DNA of 64,000 bases from assembly GCF_024170165.1 (NCBI RefSeq), contig NZ_JALJXP010000005.1, positions 124,001 through 188,000 of the forward strand, given 5' to 3'. A program made the translations under genes and the position numbers. Shown one piece after another: positions 1 through 9,011 of this stretch (its first letter is position 1; every line of letters starts with the position of its first letter). Under the pieces are notes generated by a model that made no database searches, had not been told where the DNA came from, and worked only from the letters and a program-made list of their open reading frames with translations. The stretch is from Pseudomonas nitroreducens (GTDB taxonomy: Bacteria > Pseudomonadota > Gammaproteobacteria > Pseudomonadales > Pseudomonadaceae).

Positions 1-1294
1 GTGCAATATCCGCAGCCCTGGACGACGCCGTTACCGCCTCTCCTTGAGTTCGGGTCTGCCTCTCCAGAATGCTCAGGTCTGAAAGGTTGTCCTCGACCTC
101 GCGGAAGGCCATCAGGACTTGCTGCCGATAGTTGGCGACGTCCTCTTCATACTTCGCGCGGGCTGCCGCGAGATTGCCACTGCGGCGACCGCCATCGAAG
201 ATCGGGATGTTCAGAGCCGTACCGGCCAACGGCCCAAGCAGGAAGGTACGGTTACTCCAGTTGAACAGATCGCCAAGCGTAGAGCCTTCGAAGCCGGCCG
301 AACCGGTCAATGACAAGGATGGGAAGAATGCAGCCTTGGCAATCCCGATACGGGCATTCGCCGCCGCCATCGCGCGCTCGGCGGCAGCAATATCCGGACG
401 CCGTTCGAGAAGCGCCGAAGGAAGACCCGCGGGAACATGTACCTTCACACTTTCCAGAGGCTTTGCTGCCAGGCTGAATTCCGAGGGAGCCTTGCCCAGC
501 AAAACGGCGAGGCTGTGTTCCGCAGCGGCACGTTGGCGAGCGACGGTCATGGCATCGGAGCGAGCAGTAGCCAACTCGGCACGGGCGCGGGATACGTCCA
601 GCTCGTCGATTTCGCTGTCAGCAAAGCGTGTCTCCACCAGCTTCAACGCCTGCTCGCGCAACTCAACAGCATCGGCCAGTACACCAGCCTGAGCATCTAG
701 CTGACGTACCAAGAAGTAGTTCTGCGCGACGTCGGCCTGCAGGGCGAGCTGTACTGACCTGAACAACGCCTCGCTCTGCTCAAGATCGGCCTGGGCTGCA
801 TGTACAGAGGACGATACTCGGCCGAACAGGTCGACCTCATAAGCGATACCGGTCTGAGCGCGAACCATGGTGTTCTGATAGGCGCTCGAACCATCCGGTT
901 GAGCGGCTTCAGAAACACGTTGGCGCGTGGCCCCCACCCCGCCATCAATACTGGGGAACAGCCCACCACGGGCACTTTGGCTCAACCCTCGCGCCTCTTT
1001 GATACGGGCAGCGGCAGCTTGCAGATTCTGGTTGGCCGCAAGTGCTTGGACTTCCAGTGCATCAAGCGCAGGATCTTCGAAGACCTTCCACCACTCACCT
1101 CTTGCATTGAAGTCCGCCGGTTCAGCAGTTTTCCAGGTACCGAGCTCCGCCGCGGACAGTTCCTCCTTGAATGCCGCCGCGGCCGCGGCCTCGGGGCGTT
1201 CATAAGTTGGCTCAGCCGAGCAGGCGATCAGCGCCATAAGCAGACTGGCCAGGGCGCCCAGGCGAAGCGAACGATTAGTCAGAGTGACGTTCAT
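1..1294 (-). CDS. OprM/NodT-family outer-membrane efflux lipoprotein (3' end outside window)
   Basis: Reading the minus strand from an ATG at 1294 gives 431 uninterrupted codons running off the left edge. The start has a GAGGA ribosome site 7 nt upstream. The N-terminus is a lipoprotein signal (LLMALIAC, lipid-modified Cys at residue 25). After it come the features of the TolC-like NodT family: EWWKVFEDPALDAL near residue 68, a YEVDLFGRVSSS stretch in the first half, and in the second half LLERRPDIAAAE and IFDGGRRSGNL. These proteins form the trimeric outer-membrane duct of tripartite RND pumps. It lies 10 nt downstream of the truncated RND pump gene, as OprN lies after MexF. Its own operon promoter and periplasmic adaptor are not present here, so expression is doubtful. 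The family is clear; the substrate is unknown. Confidence 0.9.
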   Translation of the reverse strand, partial: MNVTLTNRSLRLGALASLLMALIACSAEPTYERPEAAAAAAFKEELSAAELGTWKTAEPADFNARGEWWKVFEDPALDALEVQALAANQNLQAAAARIKEARGLSQSARGGLFPSIDGGVGATRQRVSEAAQPDGSSAYQNTMVRAQTGIAYEVDLFGRVSSSVHAAQADLEQSEALFRSVQLALQADVAQNYFLVRQLDAQAGVLADAVELREQALKLVETRFADSEIDELDVSRARAELATARSDAMTVARQRAAAEHSLAVLLGKAPSEFSLAAKPLESVKVHVPAGLPSALLERRPDIAAAERAMAAANARIGIAKAAFFPSLSLTGSAGFEGSTLGDLFNWSNRTFLLGPLAGTALNIPIFDGGRRSGNLAAARAKYEEDVANYRQQVLMAFREVEDNLSDLSILERQTRTQGEAVTASSRAADIA

Positions 1295-1304
1295 GATTCA
1301 GTCC

Positions 1305-2462
1305 TCAATCGAGCATCGCTGCTTCGGCGGTCGGCCGATAGGCAGGCGTGGATAGATGAGAAGCGTCAGCGTCGAGTGGCTCGGTGTTGCCATGCTTGCC
1401 GTGCTTGTCGACCAGGTGTTCGAGACCCGACAGTTTGCGCAGCAAGACGTAGAACACCGGGGTAAGCAGCAGTCCGAACAGGGTCACACCGAGCATTCCG
1501 AAGAACACCGCAATACCCATGGCCTGGCGCATTTCCGAACCGGCACCACTGGAAACCACCAGAGGCACCACGCCCATGATGAAAGCGATCGAGGTCATGA
1601 GAATCGGCCGCAGACGCAAACGGCTAGCCTCGATGGCCGCCTGCACAACGCTGCGACCACTCATTTCAAGTTCACGGGCGAACTCGACGATGAGAATGGC
1701 GTTCTTCGCCGACAGCCCCACCAGTACCATCAGGCCGATCTGGGTGAAGATGTTGTTGTCGCCGTTGGTCAACCAAACGCCAGCCAACGCGGACAGGAGA
1801 GTCATCGGCACGATCAGCAAGATTGCCAACGGCAAGGTCAGGCTCTCGTACATTGCCGCCAGCACCAGGAACACCAACAGCACGCTGATCGGGAATACCC
1901 ACAGGGCAGAATTTCCGGTCAGTACCTGCTGGTAAGTCAGGTCCGTCCATTCAAATTTGATACCGCGCGGGAAGACTTCTGCAGCGATGCGCTCGACTGC
2001 CGCCTCGGCCTGCCCGGAGGAATAACCCGGAGCCGGAGCACCATTGATATCTGCCGCCAGGAAGCCGTTGTAGCGCACGACCATTTCCGGCCCGTAAGTC
2101 GGCGATACCTTCACCAGGGACGACAGCGGGACCATTTCGCCGGCAGCGTTGCGAGTCTTCAACTGGCCGATGGACTCCGCGGTTGCGCGGAAAGGCGCAT
2201 CCGCTTGGGCATGTACCTGGTAGACCCGGCCGAAGGCGTTGAAGTCATTCACGTACAGCGAGCCCAGGTAGATCTGCAGGGTGTCGAACACATCACGAAC
2301 GGATACGCCCTGCTGCTTCGCCTTGACCCGGTCCAACTCGACATTGAGTTGCGGCACATTGATCTGGAAGCTAGTGAACATCGGGCCCAGCTCAAGTGTT
2401 TTCATCACCATCCAGTGCTCGCGCACGATCTGCAGCACGGGCCTCAGCACTTGCGAAGACAC
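1305..2462 (-). pseudogene. 5'-truncated MexF-like RND efflux pump (C-terminal third only)
   Basis: The open frame gives 385 residues, against about 1,060 for a complete RND pump. From roughly residue 26 (FTSFQINVPQL) it follows the second half of MexF-type pumps: the VDRVKAKQQGV-type docking region, porter subdomains, then five membrane segments equivalent to TM8-12, with FARELEMSGRSVVQAAIEA and RLRPILMTSIAF. TM1-7 and the first periplasmic half are missing. The first ~22 codons (2462 to about 2395) do not belong to the pump: in another frame the same DNA reads as a helicase fragment, so the gene was cut by a rearrangement near 2395-2400. The apparent GTG start is probably fortuitous. A pump lacking the proton-relay helices cannot work. 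The downstream lipoprotein gene at 1294 is still intact. Confidence 0.85.
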
Positions 2463-2586
2463 GCTCGTAGTTATACGTTCGGTAGTCGCTTTCTTCCTCG
2501 TCCATCACCACCATGACGCGTTCGAACTGCGCTCCCTTCACGCCGTGCTGCGTGGCATAGGGGGAAGGCGTACCGCGAGACCGTCC
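2395..2586 (-). pseudogene. Internal fragment of a UvrD-like DNA helicase
   Basis: One minus-strand frame contains SPYATQHGVKGAQFERVMVV followed by MDEEES and YNYERVF. This is helicase motif V and its surroundings in superfamily 1 UvrD-like ATPases (a T/H-x-x-KG-x-x-F-x-x-V-x-V pattern). The recognisable part is about 60 residues. It ends where MexF-like sequence begins in another frame, before the expected DRTRRLFYV-type motif VI. Upstream of about 2586 the frame stays open but no longer looks like a helicase. The scrap is therefore broken on both sides and marks a recombination junction. It is not the same gene as the complete helicase at 50185-52149, whose motif V reads GMTIHRAKGLQAEVAIIV. 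Confidence 0.6.
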
Positions 2587-2721
2587 TAGGAAAGGACTGA
2601 CGGAGAAGGCAGGCGGCCGAAAAGAGTCCCACCGCCGCCCGGAAAAGTATGGAGTTTCATACCAAAGTGGGGGTGTTACAGCACCCCCAGGACACGCTGC
2701 AGTATCTGAAAGCTCCGCACC

Positions 2722-2750
2722 AAAAAGCCCAGGCACTTGCCCAGGCTTTT
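2722..2750 (-). terminator. Rho-independent terminator of the SDR gene
   Basis: AAAAGCC and GGCTTTT form a 7-bp outer stem around a GGCA/TGCC inner stem separated by a CA/CA internal loop. Read on the minus strand the hairpin ends in TTTTTG. It lies 18 nt past the stop codon of the SDR gene. The A/T symmetry would allow it to work in both directions. Confidence 0.7.
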
Positions 2751-2768
2751 GCCTTGCGACAAACGCTA

Positions 2769-3629
2769 TCAGCTACCGAGTCGCTGTACCGCTCCCGGAT
2801 CGATATCGGCATTGCCGTTGCGGGCGCGTTCTTCGGCCAGGCGTGCGCCTTCGGCCGCGGTCAGCATGAACAGCCGCTCCGGATCAGTGCTGCGCAGGTG
2901 CAATGCAATCTTCTCAGTGCCCTCCGCCACCTCGATGCTGTGTTGGCCGGCAGCCAGGCCCTCGACGATACGTCGTGCCGCTTCCTCGGCAGGCATGCCG
3001 TTATCGATATTGACGTCGGAACGACCGCGACGGGCGCCGTCGCCGCTCAGCGCATTGACTGCCACGCCGGTGCGCACCGAGCCCGGCAGGATCACGCTGA
3101 CTCGGATGCCGTGGGCCTGTTCGACCTCAGCGCGCAAGGCTTCGAAGTAGCCGATCACGGCGTGCTTGGCGCCGCAGTAACCGGTGCGCAGTGGCGCGCC
3201 GACCTTGCCAGCCACCGAGCTGACGACTGCCAGTTGGCCGCTGCCCTGTGCAACCAGACGCGGCAGCAGCAACTGGGTCAGTGCGACTGGCGCGAGGTAG
3301 TCGACTTCCATCAGTTCCCGGTAGACCTCGAACTGGGTGTCCAGGGCGAGACTGCGCTGGCTGACGCCGGCATTGTTGATCAGGCAGTCGATCCGTCCCT
3401 GCCAGGCCCAGGCCCGTTCGACTATCGGCGGCAGCGCTGCGTAGTCGGTGCTTTCGAAGGGAAGTACCAAGGCCTGTTGCGGCGCCTGCTCGGCGACGGC
3501 CTGTAACGCTGACTCGCGGCGGCCAGACAGGATCACCCGCGCGCCCTGTTGCAACAACAGACGGGCCAGGGCCTCGCCGATGCCCGAGGATGCCCCGGTG
3601 ATCCACACCACTTGCTGATCGAAAGCCAT
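2769..3629 (-). CDS. Short-chain dehydrogenase/reductase (SDR)
   Basis: A 286-residue classical SDR. It shows the nucleotide-binding TGASSGIG (residues 11-18), NNAG (85-88), catalytic Ser138 in VVSSVAG and the Y151-x-x-x-K155 pair (YCGAK). The usual catalytic set is therefore complete and a cytoplasmic NAD(P)-dependent oxidoreductase is expected. The C-terminal extension is longer than the ~250-residue core. I chose the ATG at 3629 because AGGAG sits 6 nt upstream; a TTG two codons earlier overlaps that site. The gene stands alone, with a terminator behind it and an iron-transport operon diverging upstream. The substrate cannot be read from the sequence. Confidence 0.9.
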   Translation of the reverse strand: MAFDQQVVWITGASSGIGEALARLLLQQGARVILSGRRESALQAVAEQAPQQALVLPFESTDYAALPPIVERAWAWQGRIDCLINNAGVSQRSLALDTQFEVYRELMEVDYLAPVALTQLLLPRLVAQGSGQLAVVSSVAGKVGAPLRTGYCGAKHAVIGYFEALRAEVEQAHGIRVSVILPGSVRTGVAVNALSGDGARRGRSDVNIDNGMPAEEAARRIVEGLAAGQHSIEVAEGTEKIALHLRSTDPERLFMLTAAEGARLAEERARNGNADIDPGAVQRLGS

Positions 3630-3760
3630 GTGCAACTCCTTCTTGTTGGGTAGTCGCAGTCTAGTGCGCGCTCAGTTGTTCGCGTCCTGTCCGCGCCGGC
3701 CAAAGCGCTGGCTCTGCAGGCAGTCACGGGCGCGATCTGCTTTACCTGGTGCCTTAACCA

Positions 3761-3779
3761 GCCAATGAGAATGACACTT
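3761..3779. promoter_or_regulatory. Candidate Fur box upstream of the Fe(III) ABC importer
   Basis: AATGAGAATGACACTT matches 11 of 19 positions of the Fur consensus GATAATGATAATCATTATC by eye. It lies about 93 nt before the start of the iron-binding protein, where an iron-repressed promoter would be expected. Confidence 0.5.
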
Positions 3780-3871
3780 TTTTAACAGCCTTCCGGCGAA
3801 GATCGCTGCCACTCTCGAAAGGCGCAGCGCTTTGTGTGCCGTATGGATCGTATGGATTGGAGCGGTGTTTG

Positions 3872-4891
3872 ATGAAACGGTACGGAGCCTCGCTGGTCAT
3901 CCTGGCAGCCCTCGGAAGCGCTGCCCTGCTGGGCTCCGCCACAGCGCTGGGCGCGTCCGATGACGACGGCATCGTGGTCTACGACGCCCAGCACGAGTCG
4001 CTGACCAAGGCCTGGAGCGAGGGTTTCACTCGCGATACCGGGATCAAGGTGACGCTGCGCAAGGGCGACGACATTGAGCTGGGCAACCAGATCGTCCAGG
4101 AAGGCAAGGCTTCGCCCGCCGATGTGTTCCTCACCGAGAACTCCCCGGCGATGATGCTCGTCGACCACGCCGGGCTGTTCGCTCCGGTCGATCCGGCCAC
4201 CATTGCCCAGGTCGCCGCGCCCTTCAGGACGGCCGAGGGTCACTGGGTCGGTATCGCCGCCCGCTCCACGGTGTTCGTCTACAACAAGGACAAGATCAAG
4301 GAGTCCGAGCTGCCCAAGTCGCTGCTCGAACTGGCCGAGCCGCAGTGGATCGGTCGCTGGTCCGCCTCCCCCGCGGGTGCTGACTTCCAGGCCATCGTCG
4401 GCGCGCTGCTGGAACTCAAGGGCGAAGCCGTGACGCTCGACTGGCTCGACGCGCTGAAGGCCGGCGCGCGCAACTACCGGGGCAACAACGCCGTGCTCAA
4501 GGCGGTGAACGCCGGCCAGATCGATTCCGGGGTGATCTACCACTATTACTTCTTCGGCGACCAGGCGAAGACCGGCGAGAACAGCGGCAACACCGCCCTG
4601 CACTACTTCCGGCACAAGGACCCTGGCGCCTTCATCAGCCTGTCCGGTGGCGGCGTGCTGGCATCGAGCAAGCACCAGAAACAGGCCCAGCAGTTCCTGC
4701 AATGGATCACCGGGCCCAAGGGGCAGGCGATTCTCAGGGATGGCAGTTCGTTCGAATACGCCGTGGGTGAAGGCGCCCAGTCGAACCCGAAGCTGGTTCC
4801 GCTGGACCAGTTGGACGCCCCGGTCATCGATGCGTCCAAACTGGATAGCCAGAAGGTCGTCGACCTGATGATCCAGGCTGGCCTGCTCTAA
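3872..4891 (+). CDS. fbpA: Periplasmic Fe(III)-binding protein of an ABC importer (FbpA/HitA type)
   Basis: A 339-residue protein with an N-terminal signal peptide (hydrophobic core about residues 8-27, ending TALGAS). It belongs to the FbpA/SfuA ferric-ion-binding family of type 2 periplasmic proteins. VVYDAQHESL carries the His (H41) that matches a known iron ligand in this family, and the tyrosine cluster YHYY at 223-226 matches the paired iron-coordinating tyrosines. It captures Fe3+ in the periplasm for the permease encoded next. ATG 3872 has GGAG 9 nt upstream; an earlier in-frame start at 3836 would put 12 extra residues ahead of the signal peptide. The stop codon touches the GTG of the permease, so the two genes are one operon. 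A Fur-like box lies upstream. Confidence 0.88.
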   Translation: MKRYGASLVILAALGSAALLGSATALGASDDDGIVVYDAQHESLTKAWSEGFTRDTGIKVTLRKGDDIELGNQIVQEGKASPADVFLTENSPAMMLVDHAGLFAPVDPATIAQVAAPFRTAEGHWVGIAARSTVFVYNKDKIKESELPKSLLELAEPQWIGRWSASPAGADFQAIVGALLELKGEAVTLDWLDALKAGARNYRGNNAVLKAVNAGQIDSGVIYHYYFFGDQAKTGENSGNTALHYFRHKDPGAFISLSGGGVLASSKHQKQAQQFLQWITGPKGQAILRDGSSFEYAVGEGAQSNPKLVPLDQLDAPVIDASKLDSQKVVDLMIQAGLL

Positions 4892-6499
4892 GTGACAGCA
4901 CAACAGTTCGGCCCCGACGAGCGCCTGCTCCAGGCCAGGGCGAAAACCTCGGCATCAACGTTGCGACGCTGGCGCAACGGCTCGGGACTGCCCTGGGTAC
5001 TGGGTGCTGCCTTGCTGGTTTCGGCATTCGCCCTGCTACCGCTGATCTTCGTCGCGGTAGCCGGCTTCCAGGCCGGTATTCCGCTGATTTCCAAGCTGGT
5101 GTTTCGCCCCCGAGTGGCGGAGCTGCTGTACAACACCGCCCTCCTCGTCGTGATCACCGTTCCGCTGTGCGTGTTCCACGGCATCGCGATGGCCTGGCTG
5201 ACCGAGCGCACCAGCCTTCCGGGCAGGCGTCTGTTGTCGTTGCTGGTGGTGGCTCCGCTGGCCATTCCGGCCTTCGTCCACAGCTACGCATGGATCAGTC
5301 TGGTTCCGTCGATCCACGGCCTGTTCCCCGCCGTGCTGGTGTCGGTGATTGCCTATTCGCCCTTCATCTACCTGCCCGCCGCTGCGGCGCTGCGCCGGCT
5401 CGATCCGGTGCTGGAAGATGTCGCCGAGTCACTGGGCGACCGGCCGCTCAAGGTGTTCCTGCGCGTCGTGCTGCCACAACTGCGCGTGGCCATCTGGGGC
5501 GGCTCGCTACTGGTCGGGCTGCACCTGCTGGCGGAGTACGGGCTGTACGCGCTGATTCGTTTCGACACCTTCACGACGGCGATCTTCGATCAGTTCCAGT
5601 CCTCGTTCAGCGGCCCCTCGGCGAACATGCTCGCCGGCGTGCTGGCCCTGGGCTGCCTGATGATGCTCAGCCTGGAATCGGCCACGCGCGGTTCAGCACG
5701 CTATGCCCGCCTTGGCGCCGGCAGCCCGCGTTCGCCACGGCAATATCGGCTCGGCGGGACCGTTTCGGCGCTGGTGCTGATCCTCTGTGCGGCTTTCACT
5801 GCCGCCTCCCTGGGCGTCCCGCTGGTGACCCTGGGCAAATGGCTCAAGGCCGGCGGCATTGCGGTCTGGAGCTCCAGTGAGCTGCTCAATTGCCTGGGCC
5901 AGACCCTGTTGCTCGGCGCTGGTGGCGCCCTGCTGACCACCGTGGCCGCCGTGCCCATCGCGTGGATTTCTGTCCGCGCGCCGAGCCGCTTCCAGCGCCT
6001 GCTCGAAGGCAGCAACTACATCGCCAGCGCGCTGCCGGGCATCGTCATCGCCCTGGCGCTGGTCAGCGTCACCATCCGCTTCGCCCAGCCGCTGTACCAG
6101 ACCGTGTTCACCGTCCTGCTGGGCTACGTGCTGATGTTCCTGCCGCGCGCCCTGGTCAGCCTGCGCGCGGGGCTCGCCCAGGCACCGGTGGAGCTGGAGA
6201 ACATCGCCCGCAGCCTGGGCCGCACGCCGATGCAGGCGCTATGGGGCGTCACCGTCCGTTTCGCCGCTCCGGGGGCCGCCGCGGGCGTCGCGCTGGTGTT
6301 CCTCGCCATCGTCAACGAGCTCACCGCGACGCTGCTGCTGTCGCCCAGCGGCACCTCGACGCTGGCCACCGCGTTCTGGTCGAAGACCAGCGAGATCGAT
6401 TACGCGGCGGCGGCGCCTTACGCCCTGCTGATGATTCTGCTGTCCCTCCCCCTGACCGGGATTCTCTACCACCAATCCAAGCGAGTAGCAGGTCGATGA
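4892..6499 (+). CDS. fbpB: Fe(III) ABC importer permease (FbpB/HitB type)
   Basis: A 535-residue inner-membrane protein with two tandem binding-protein-dependent permease domains, as in FbpB/SfuB (fused permease halves, about 12 membrane segments). Each half carries the cytoplasmic coupling loop: [16 protein letters not shown] in the first and [16 protein letters not shown] in the second (EAA-type motif). These contact the ATPase. The start is a GTG directly after the stop of the binding-protein gene, so translation is probably coupled. The stop overlaps the ATPase start in an ATGA. The family length is about 500-550, so the gene is complete. Confidence 0.9.
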   Translation: MTAQQFGPDERLLQARAKTSASTLRRWRNGSGLPWVLGAALLVSAFALLPLIFVAVAGFQAGIPLISKLVFRPRVAELLYNTALLVVITVPLCVFHGIAMAWLTERTSLPGRRLLSLLVVAPLAIPAFVHSYAWISLVPSIHGLFPAVLVSVIAYSPFIYLPAAAALRRLDPVLEDVAESLGDRPLKVFLRVVLPQLRVAIWGGSLLVGLHLLAEYGLYALIRFDTFTTAIFDQFQSSFSGPSANMLAGVLALGCLMMLSLESATRGSARYARLGAGSPRSPRQYRLGGTVSALVLILCAAFTAASLGVPLVTLGKWLKAGGIAVWSSSELLNCLGQTLLLGAGGALLTTVAAVPIAWISVRAPSRFQRLLEGSNYIASALPGIVIALALVSVTIRFAQPLYQTVFTVLLGYVLMFLPRALVSLRAGLAQAPVELENIARSLGRTPMQALWGVTVRFAAPGAAAGVALVFLAIVNELTATLLLSPSGTSTLATAFWSKTSEIDYAAAAPYALLMILLSLPLTGILYHQSKRVAGR

Positions 6500-7569
6500 G
6501 CACCCTCGAACTGAAGTCCGTCTCCCGGTTCTTTGGCGCCTATGCAGCGATCGAGAACTTCAACCTGTCCGTGGCAAGCGGCGGCCGGGCTGCGATCGTC
6601 GGCCCGTCGGGCTCGGGCAAGACCACACTGCTGCGCCTGATCGCCGGTTTCGAGGTGCCCGACCTCGGGAGCATCACCCTCGATGGCGAGACGCTGGCCG
6701 GTGGCAGCACCTTCGTGCCCGCCCATCGCCGGGTCATCGGCTACGTGCCGCAGGACGGCGCGCTGTTTCCTCACCTGTCGGTGGGCGAGAACATCGGCTT
6801 CGGGCTGCCCAAGGGCATGGCGGCTCGCGAGCGGCGCATCCACGAATTGCTGGAGATGGTCTCGCTGAGCGCCGCCATGGCCACGCGCTGGCCCCATGAG
6901 TTGTCCGGCGGCCAGCAACAGCGCGTCGCGCTGGCCAGGGCTCTGGCGCAGAGCCCGAAGCTGATGCTGCTCGACGAACCCTTCTCGGCGCTGGACAGCG
7001 GCCTGCGCGTCTCGATGCGCAAGGCGGTGTCGAAGGTGCTGAGCGATGCCGGAGTCACCGCTATCCTGGTGACCCACGATCAGGAAGAAGCCCTCTCCTT
7101 CGGCGACCAGTTGGCCGTCATTCGCCAGGGGCGACTGGTCCAGGCCGGCGCGCCGAAAGACCTCTACCTGCGCCCTGTCGATGAGGAAACCGCGGCATTC
7201 CTGGGCGATGCCCTGGTCTTCCGCGCCCATGTGCAGAACGGCTGGGCGCGCTGTGCGCTGGGCAATGTGATCGCCGACAGCACCACGGTCAACGGCCACG
7301 CGCAGATACTGCTGCGCCCCGAACAGCTGCACCTGAGCCGCAGCTCGATGTTCCCCAACAGCAAGGACGGCTGTTATGGCGTCGTGGTGGGCAGCGACTT
7401 CGGCGGCGACAAGTGCACGGTGATGGTCCAACTGGAAGCGCCGCTGAAGGAAGACGAGATGACGATTCCGGTCCGGGTGCCGGCGATGGACTGCCCCGAG
7501 CCGGGGGCGCGAGTGCATATCCTGGTCAGCGGCGCCGCCCACTCCTTTTCGGCCGGCCGGCTGGACTGA
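6496..7569 (+). CDS. fbpC: Fe(III) ABC importer ATPase (FbpC/HitC type)
   Basis: A 357-residue ABC ATPase. It shows Walker [10 protein letters not shown] (36-44), Q-loop [14 protein letters not shown], signature LSGGQQQR, Walker [13 protein letters not shown], and switch-region histidine LVTHDQEEA. The C-terminal ~110 residues form a TOBE-like regulatory domain ([11 protein letters not shown]), typical of iron and carbohydrate importers of the CysA/FbpC group. The start overlaps the permease stop (ATGA). It powers ferric-ion import with the two preceding gene products. No further gene belongs to this operon: a hairpin follows at 7597-7620. Confidence 0.9.
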   Translation: MSTLELKSVSRFFGAYAAIENFNLSVASGGRAAIVGPSGSGKTTLLRLIAGFEVPDLGSITLDGETLAGGSTFVPAHRRVIGYVPQDGALFPHLSVGENIGFGLPKGMAARERRIHELLEMVSLSAAMATRWPHELSGGQQQRVALARALAQSPKLMLLDEPFSALDSGLRVSMRKAVSKVLSDAGVTAILVTHDQEEALSFGDQLAVIRQGRLVQAGAPKDLYLRPVDEETAAFLGDALVFRAHVQNGWARCALGNVIADSTTVNGHAQILLRPEQLHLSRSSMFPNSKDGCYGVVVGSDFGGDKCTVMVQLEAPLKEDEMTIPVRVPAMDCPEPGARVHILVSGAAHSFSAGRLD

Positions 7570-7596
7570 CCACGTCAGCAACCACAGCGAACACCT

Positions 7597-7620
7597 CCTG
7601 CCGGAGCGCGATCCGGCAGG
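7597..7620 (+). terminator. Hairpin after the iron importer operon
   Basis: CCTGCCGGA and TCCGGCAGG form a perfect 9-bp stem with a 6-nt loop, 28 nt after the fbpC stop. No T-run follows, so it may act only with Rho or as an mRNA-stabilising end. Confidence 0.45.
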
Positions 7621-7633
7621 ACCTCAGTCCCAG

Positions 7634-7655
7634 CTAAGTTTCGCCCCGTAGGCTC
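7634..7655. promoter_or_regulatory. Shared 22-bp motif, copy 1 (candidate response-regulator site)
   Basis: The motif begins CTAAGT and continues through CGTA to CTC. It is identical to the copy at 11077-11098 at 16 of 22 positions, and the CCAG before it is also conserved. It ends 42 nt before the ATG of the COG4705-type gene. CTAAGT and CGTA(G/A) recur about one to one and a half helical turns apart, which would suit an OmpR-family dimer. The regulator encoded at 9012 is the natural candidate. Confidence 0.5.
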
Positions 7656-7696
7656 TCCTCCACGCCACCCAGTTGCCGCGAAGGAGACGCCTCGCC

Positions 7697-8461
7697 ATGA
7701 ATCCCAGTACGAAAGCCTTTTGGCTGAACAAGGTCCCGGAGGTCACGCTGGCCTTCTGGGTCATCAAGATCATGTCCACCACCGTGGGCGAGACCTTCGC
7801 CGACTTCCTCGCCGTGGATGCCGGCCTCGGCCTGGGCATCACCACCGCGGCCATGGCCGCACTGCTGGCGGTTTCGCTGACCTGGCAGATGCGCACCCGC
7901 ACCTACACGCCCTGGATCTACTGGCTGACGGTCGTCGTGGTGAGCATTCTCGGCACCCAGCTCACCGACATTCTCACCGACGTGCTGGACGTCAGCCTGT
8001 ACCTCAGTACCGCGGTGTTCTCCGGCCTGCTGGCGATCAACTTCGGCGCCTGGTACGCCGTCGAACGCAACCTTTCCATCCAGGAAATCGTCACCCCGCG
8101 CCGCGAGCTGTTCTATTGGACCACCGTGCTCTGCACCTTCGCCCTCGGCACAGCCGCTGGCGACCTGGCGACCGAAGCCCTGAGCATGGGTTTCACCGTG
8201 GGCGTGATGCTGTTCGGCGCCCTCCTCGCCGCCACCTTCGCGGCCTGGAAACTCGGCGCGGACGCCGTGCCGAGCTTCTGGGTCGCCTACATCCTCACCC
8301 GCCCCTTCGGCGCCTCGCTGGGCGACCTGCTCACCCAGGCCAAGACCTATGGCGGCCTCGGCATGGGCGCCACCTGGACCAGCGCGATCTTCCTCTGCGT
8401 GATCCTGATTCTGGTGACCGTCGCCCAGCTCGGTGCCAGCAGTCAGCGCGTATCCCAGTAA
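7697..8461 (+). CDS. Multi-pass membrane protein, COG4705 type
   Basis: A 254-residue hydrophobic protein with about eight membrane segments and two similar halves: [20 protein letters not shown] near the start and [17 protein letters not shown] near the end. This repeat structure with KVPEVTL-x-FW-x-x-K is characteristic of an uncharacterised bacterial membrane family (COG4705). Its biochemical role is unknown to me. ATG 7697 has a strong AAGGAG 10 nt upstream. The next gene, for a small lipoprotein, begins 28 nt after its stop, followed by a two-component system, so it probably belongs to an envelope-stress or metal-response module. The upstream motif at 7634 is shared with the ArnT-like gene. 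Confidence 0.75.
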   Translation: MNPSTKAFWLNKVPEVTLAFWVIKIMSTTVGETFADFLAVDAGLGLGITTAAMAALLAVSLTWQMRTRTYTPWIYWLTVVVVSILGTQLTDILTDVLDVSLYLSTAVFSGLLAINFGAWYAVERNLSIQEIVTPRRELFYWTTVLCTFALGTAAGDLATEALSMGFTVGVMLFGALLAATFAAWKLGADAVPSFWVAYILTRPFGASLGDLLTQAKTYGGLGMGATWTSAIFLCVILILVTVAQLGASSQRVSQ

Positions 8462-8489
8462 CGCATCCCCACTTATCAAGGAATCCTTC

Positions 8490-8921
8490 ATGACCTACTT
8501 CAAGAGAATCGTCTGCAAAGTCGCCCTCGCCTCCGCCATCGCCCTGCTCGGTCTGGCCGCCGGTTGCTCCAAGCAGGACAGCCCCAGCGCCAGCCAGCAG
8601 GCCAGCGCCGGCCCCCGCGCGGCCACCCGGCTCGGCGATCTCGGCGAATTCCGCAGCATCGCGGCCGATGTCAGCGCCCTGGTCGACAAGAACGAACTGG
8701 ACAAGGGCAAGGCCCGTATCAAGGACCTGGAACTGGCCTGGGACAATGCCGAGGCTGGGATCAAGCCGCGCGCCGTCAGTGACTGGCACACGCTGGACAA
8801 GGCCATCGACCGCGCACTCGATGCGCTGCGCGACAGCAGCCCGCAGCAGGCGACCTGCAAGGCCGCCATGGACGACCTGATGAAGGCATTTGATACCCTT
8901 CAGGGCCAGCGCCAGTCGTAA
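8490..8921 (+). CDS. Small predicted lipoprotein with a helical domain
   Basis: A 143-residue protein with an N-terminal signal ([17 protein letters not shown]) ending in a lipobox, LAAGC. The mature part has a low-complexity Ser/Gln/Ala linker and then a helical domain [20 protein letters not shown] followed by [20 protein letters not shown] recognise the domain pattern as conserved next to two-component systems but know no function. ATG 8490 is preceded by AAGGAATCC. It lies between the COG4705-type gene and the regulator pair, all in one direction, so it may be a periplasmic modulator of the sensor kinase; that is inference. Confidence 0.7.
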   Translation: MTYFKRIVCKVALASAIALLGLAAGCSKQDSPSASQQASAGPRAATRLGDLGEFRSIAADVSALVDKNELDKGKARIKDLELAWDNAEAGIKPRAVSDWHTLDKAIDRALDALRDSSPQQATCKAAMDDLMKAFDTLQGQRQS

Positions 8922-9011
8922 GCGTCGGCAGGCCCATTGACGGCTATCGTCAGAAGACACCGCCCCGGTACGGCAGCCGTACAGGGGCATTCGGGATTCA
9001 GGGGCGGGAAC

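Noticed and set aside
1..692. Plus-strand ORFs at the left edge
   Set aside because: All lie opposite the continuous minus-strand OprM/NodT frame and have no domain content.
5890..6495. Possible N-terminal extension of the iron ATPase
   Set aside because: It overlaps the permease in another frame; the ATG at 6496 is in a normal ATGA overlap and begins the ABC domain.
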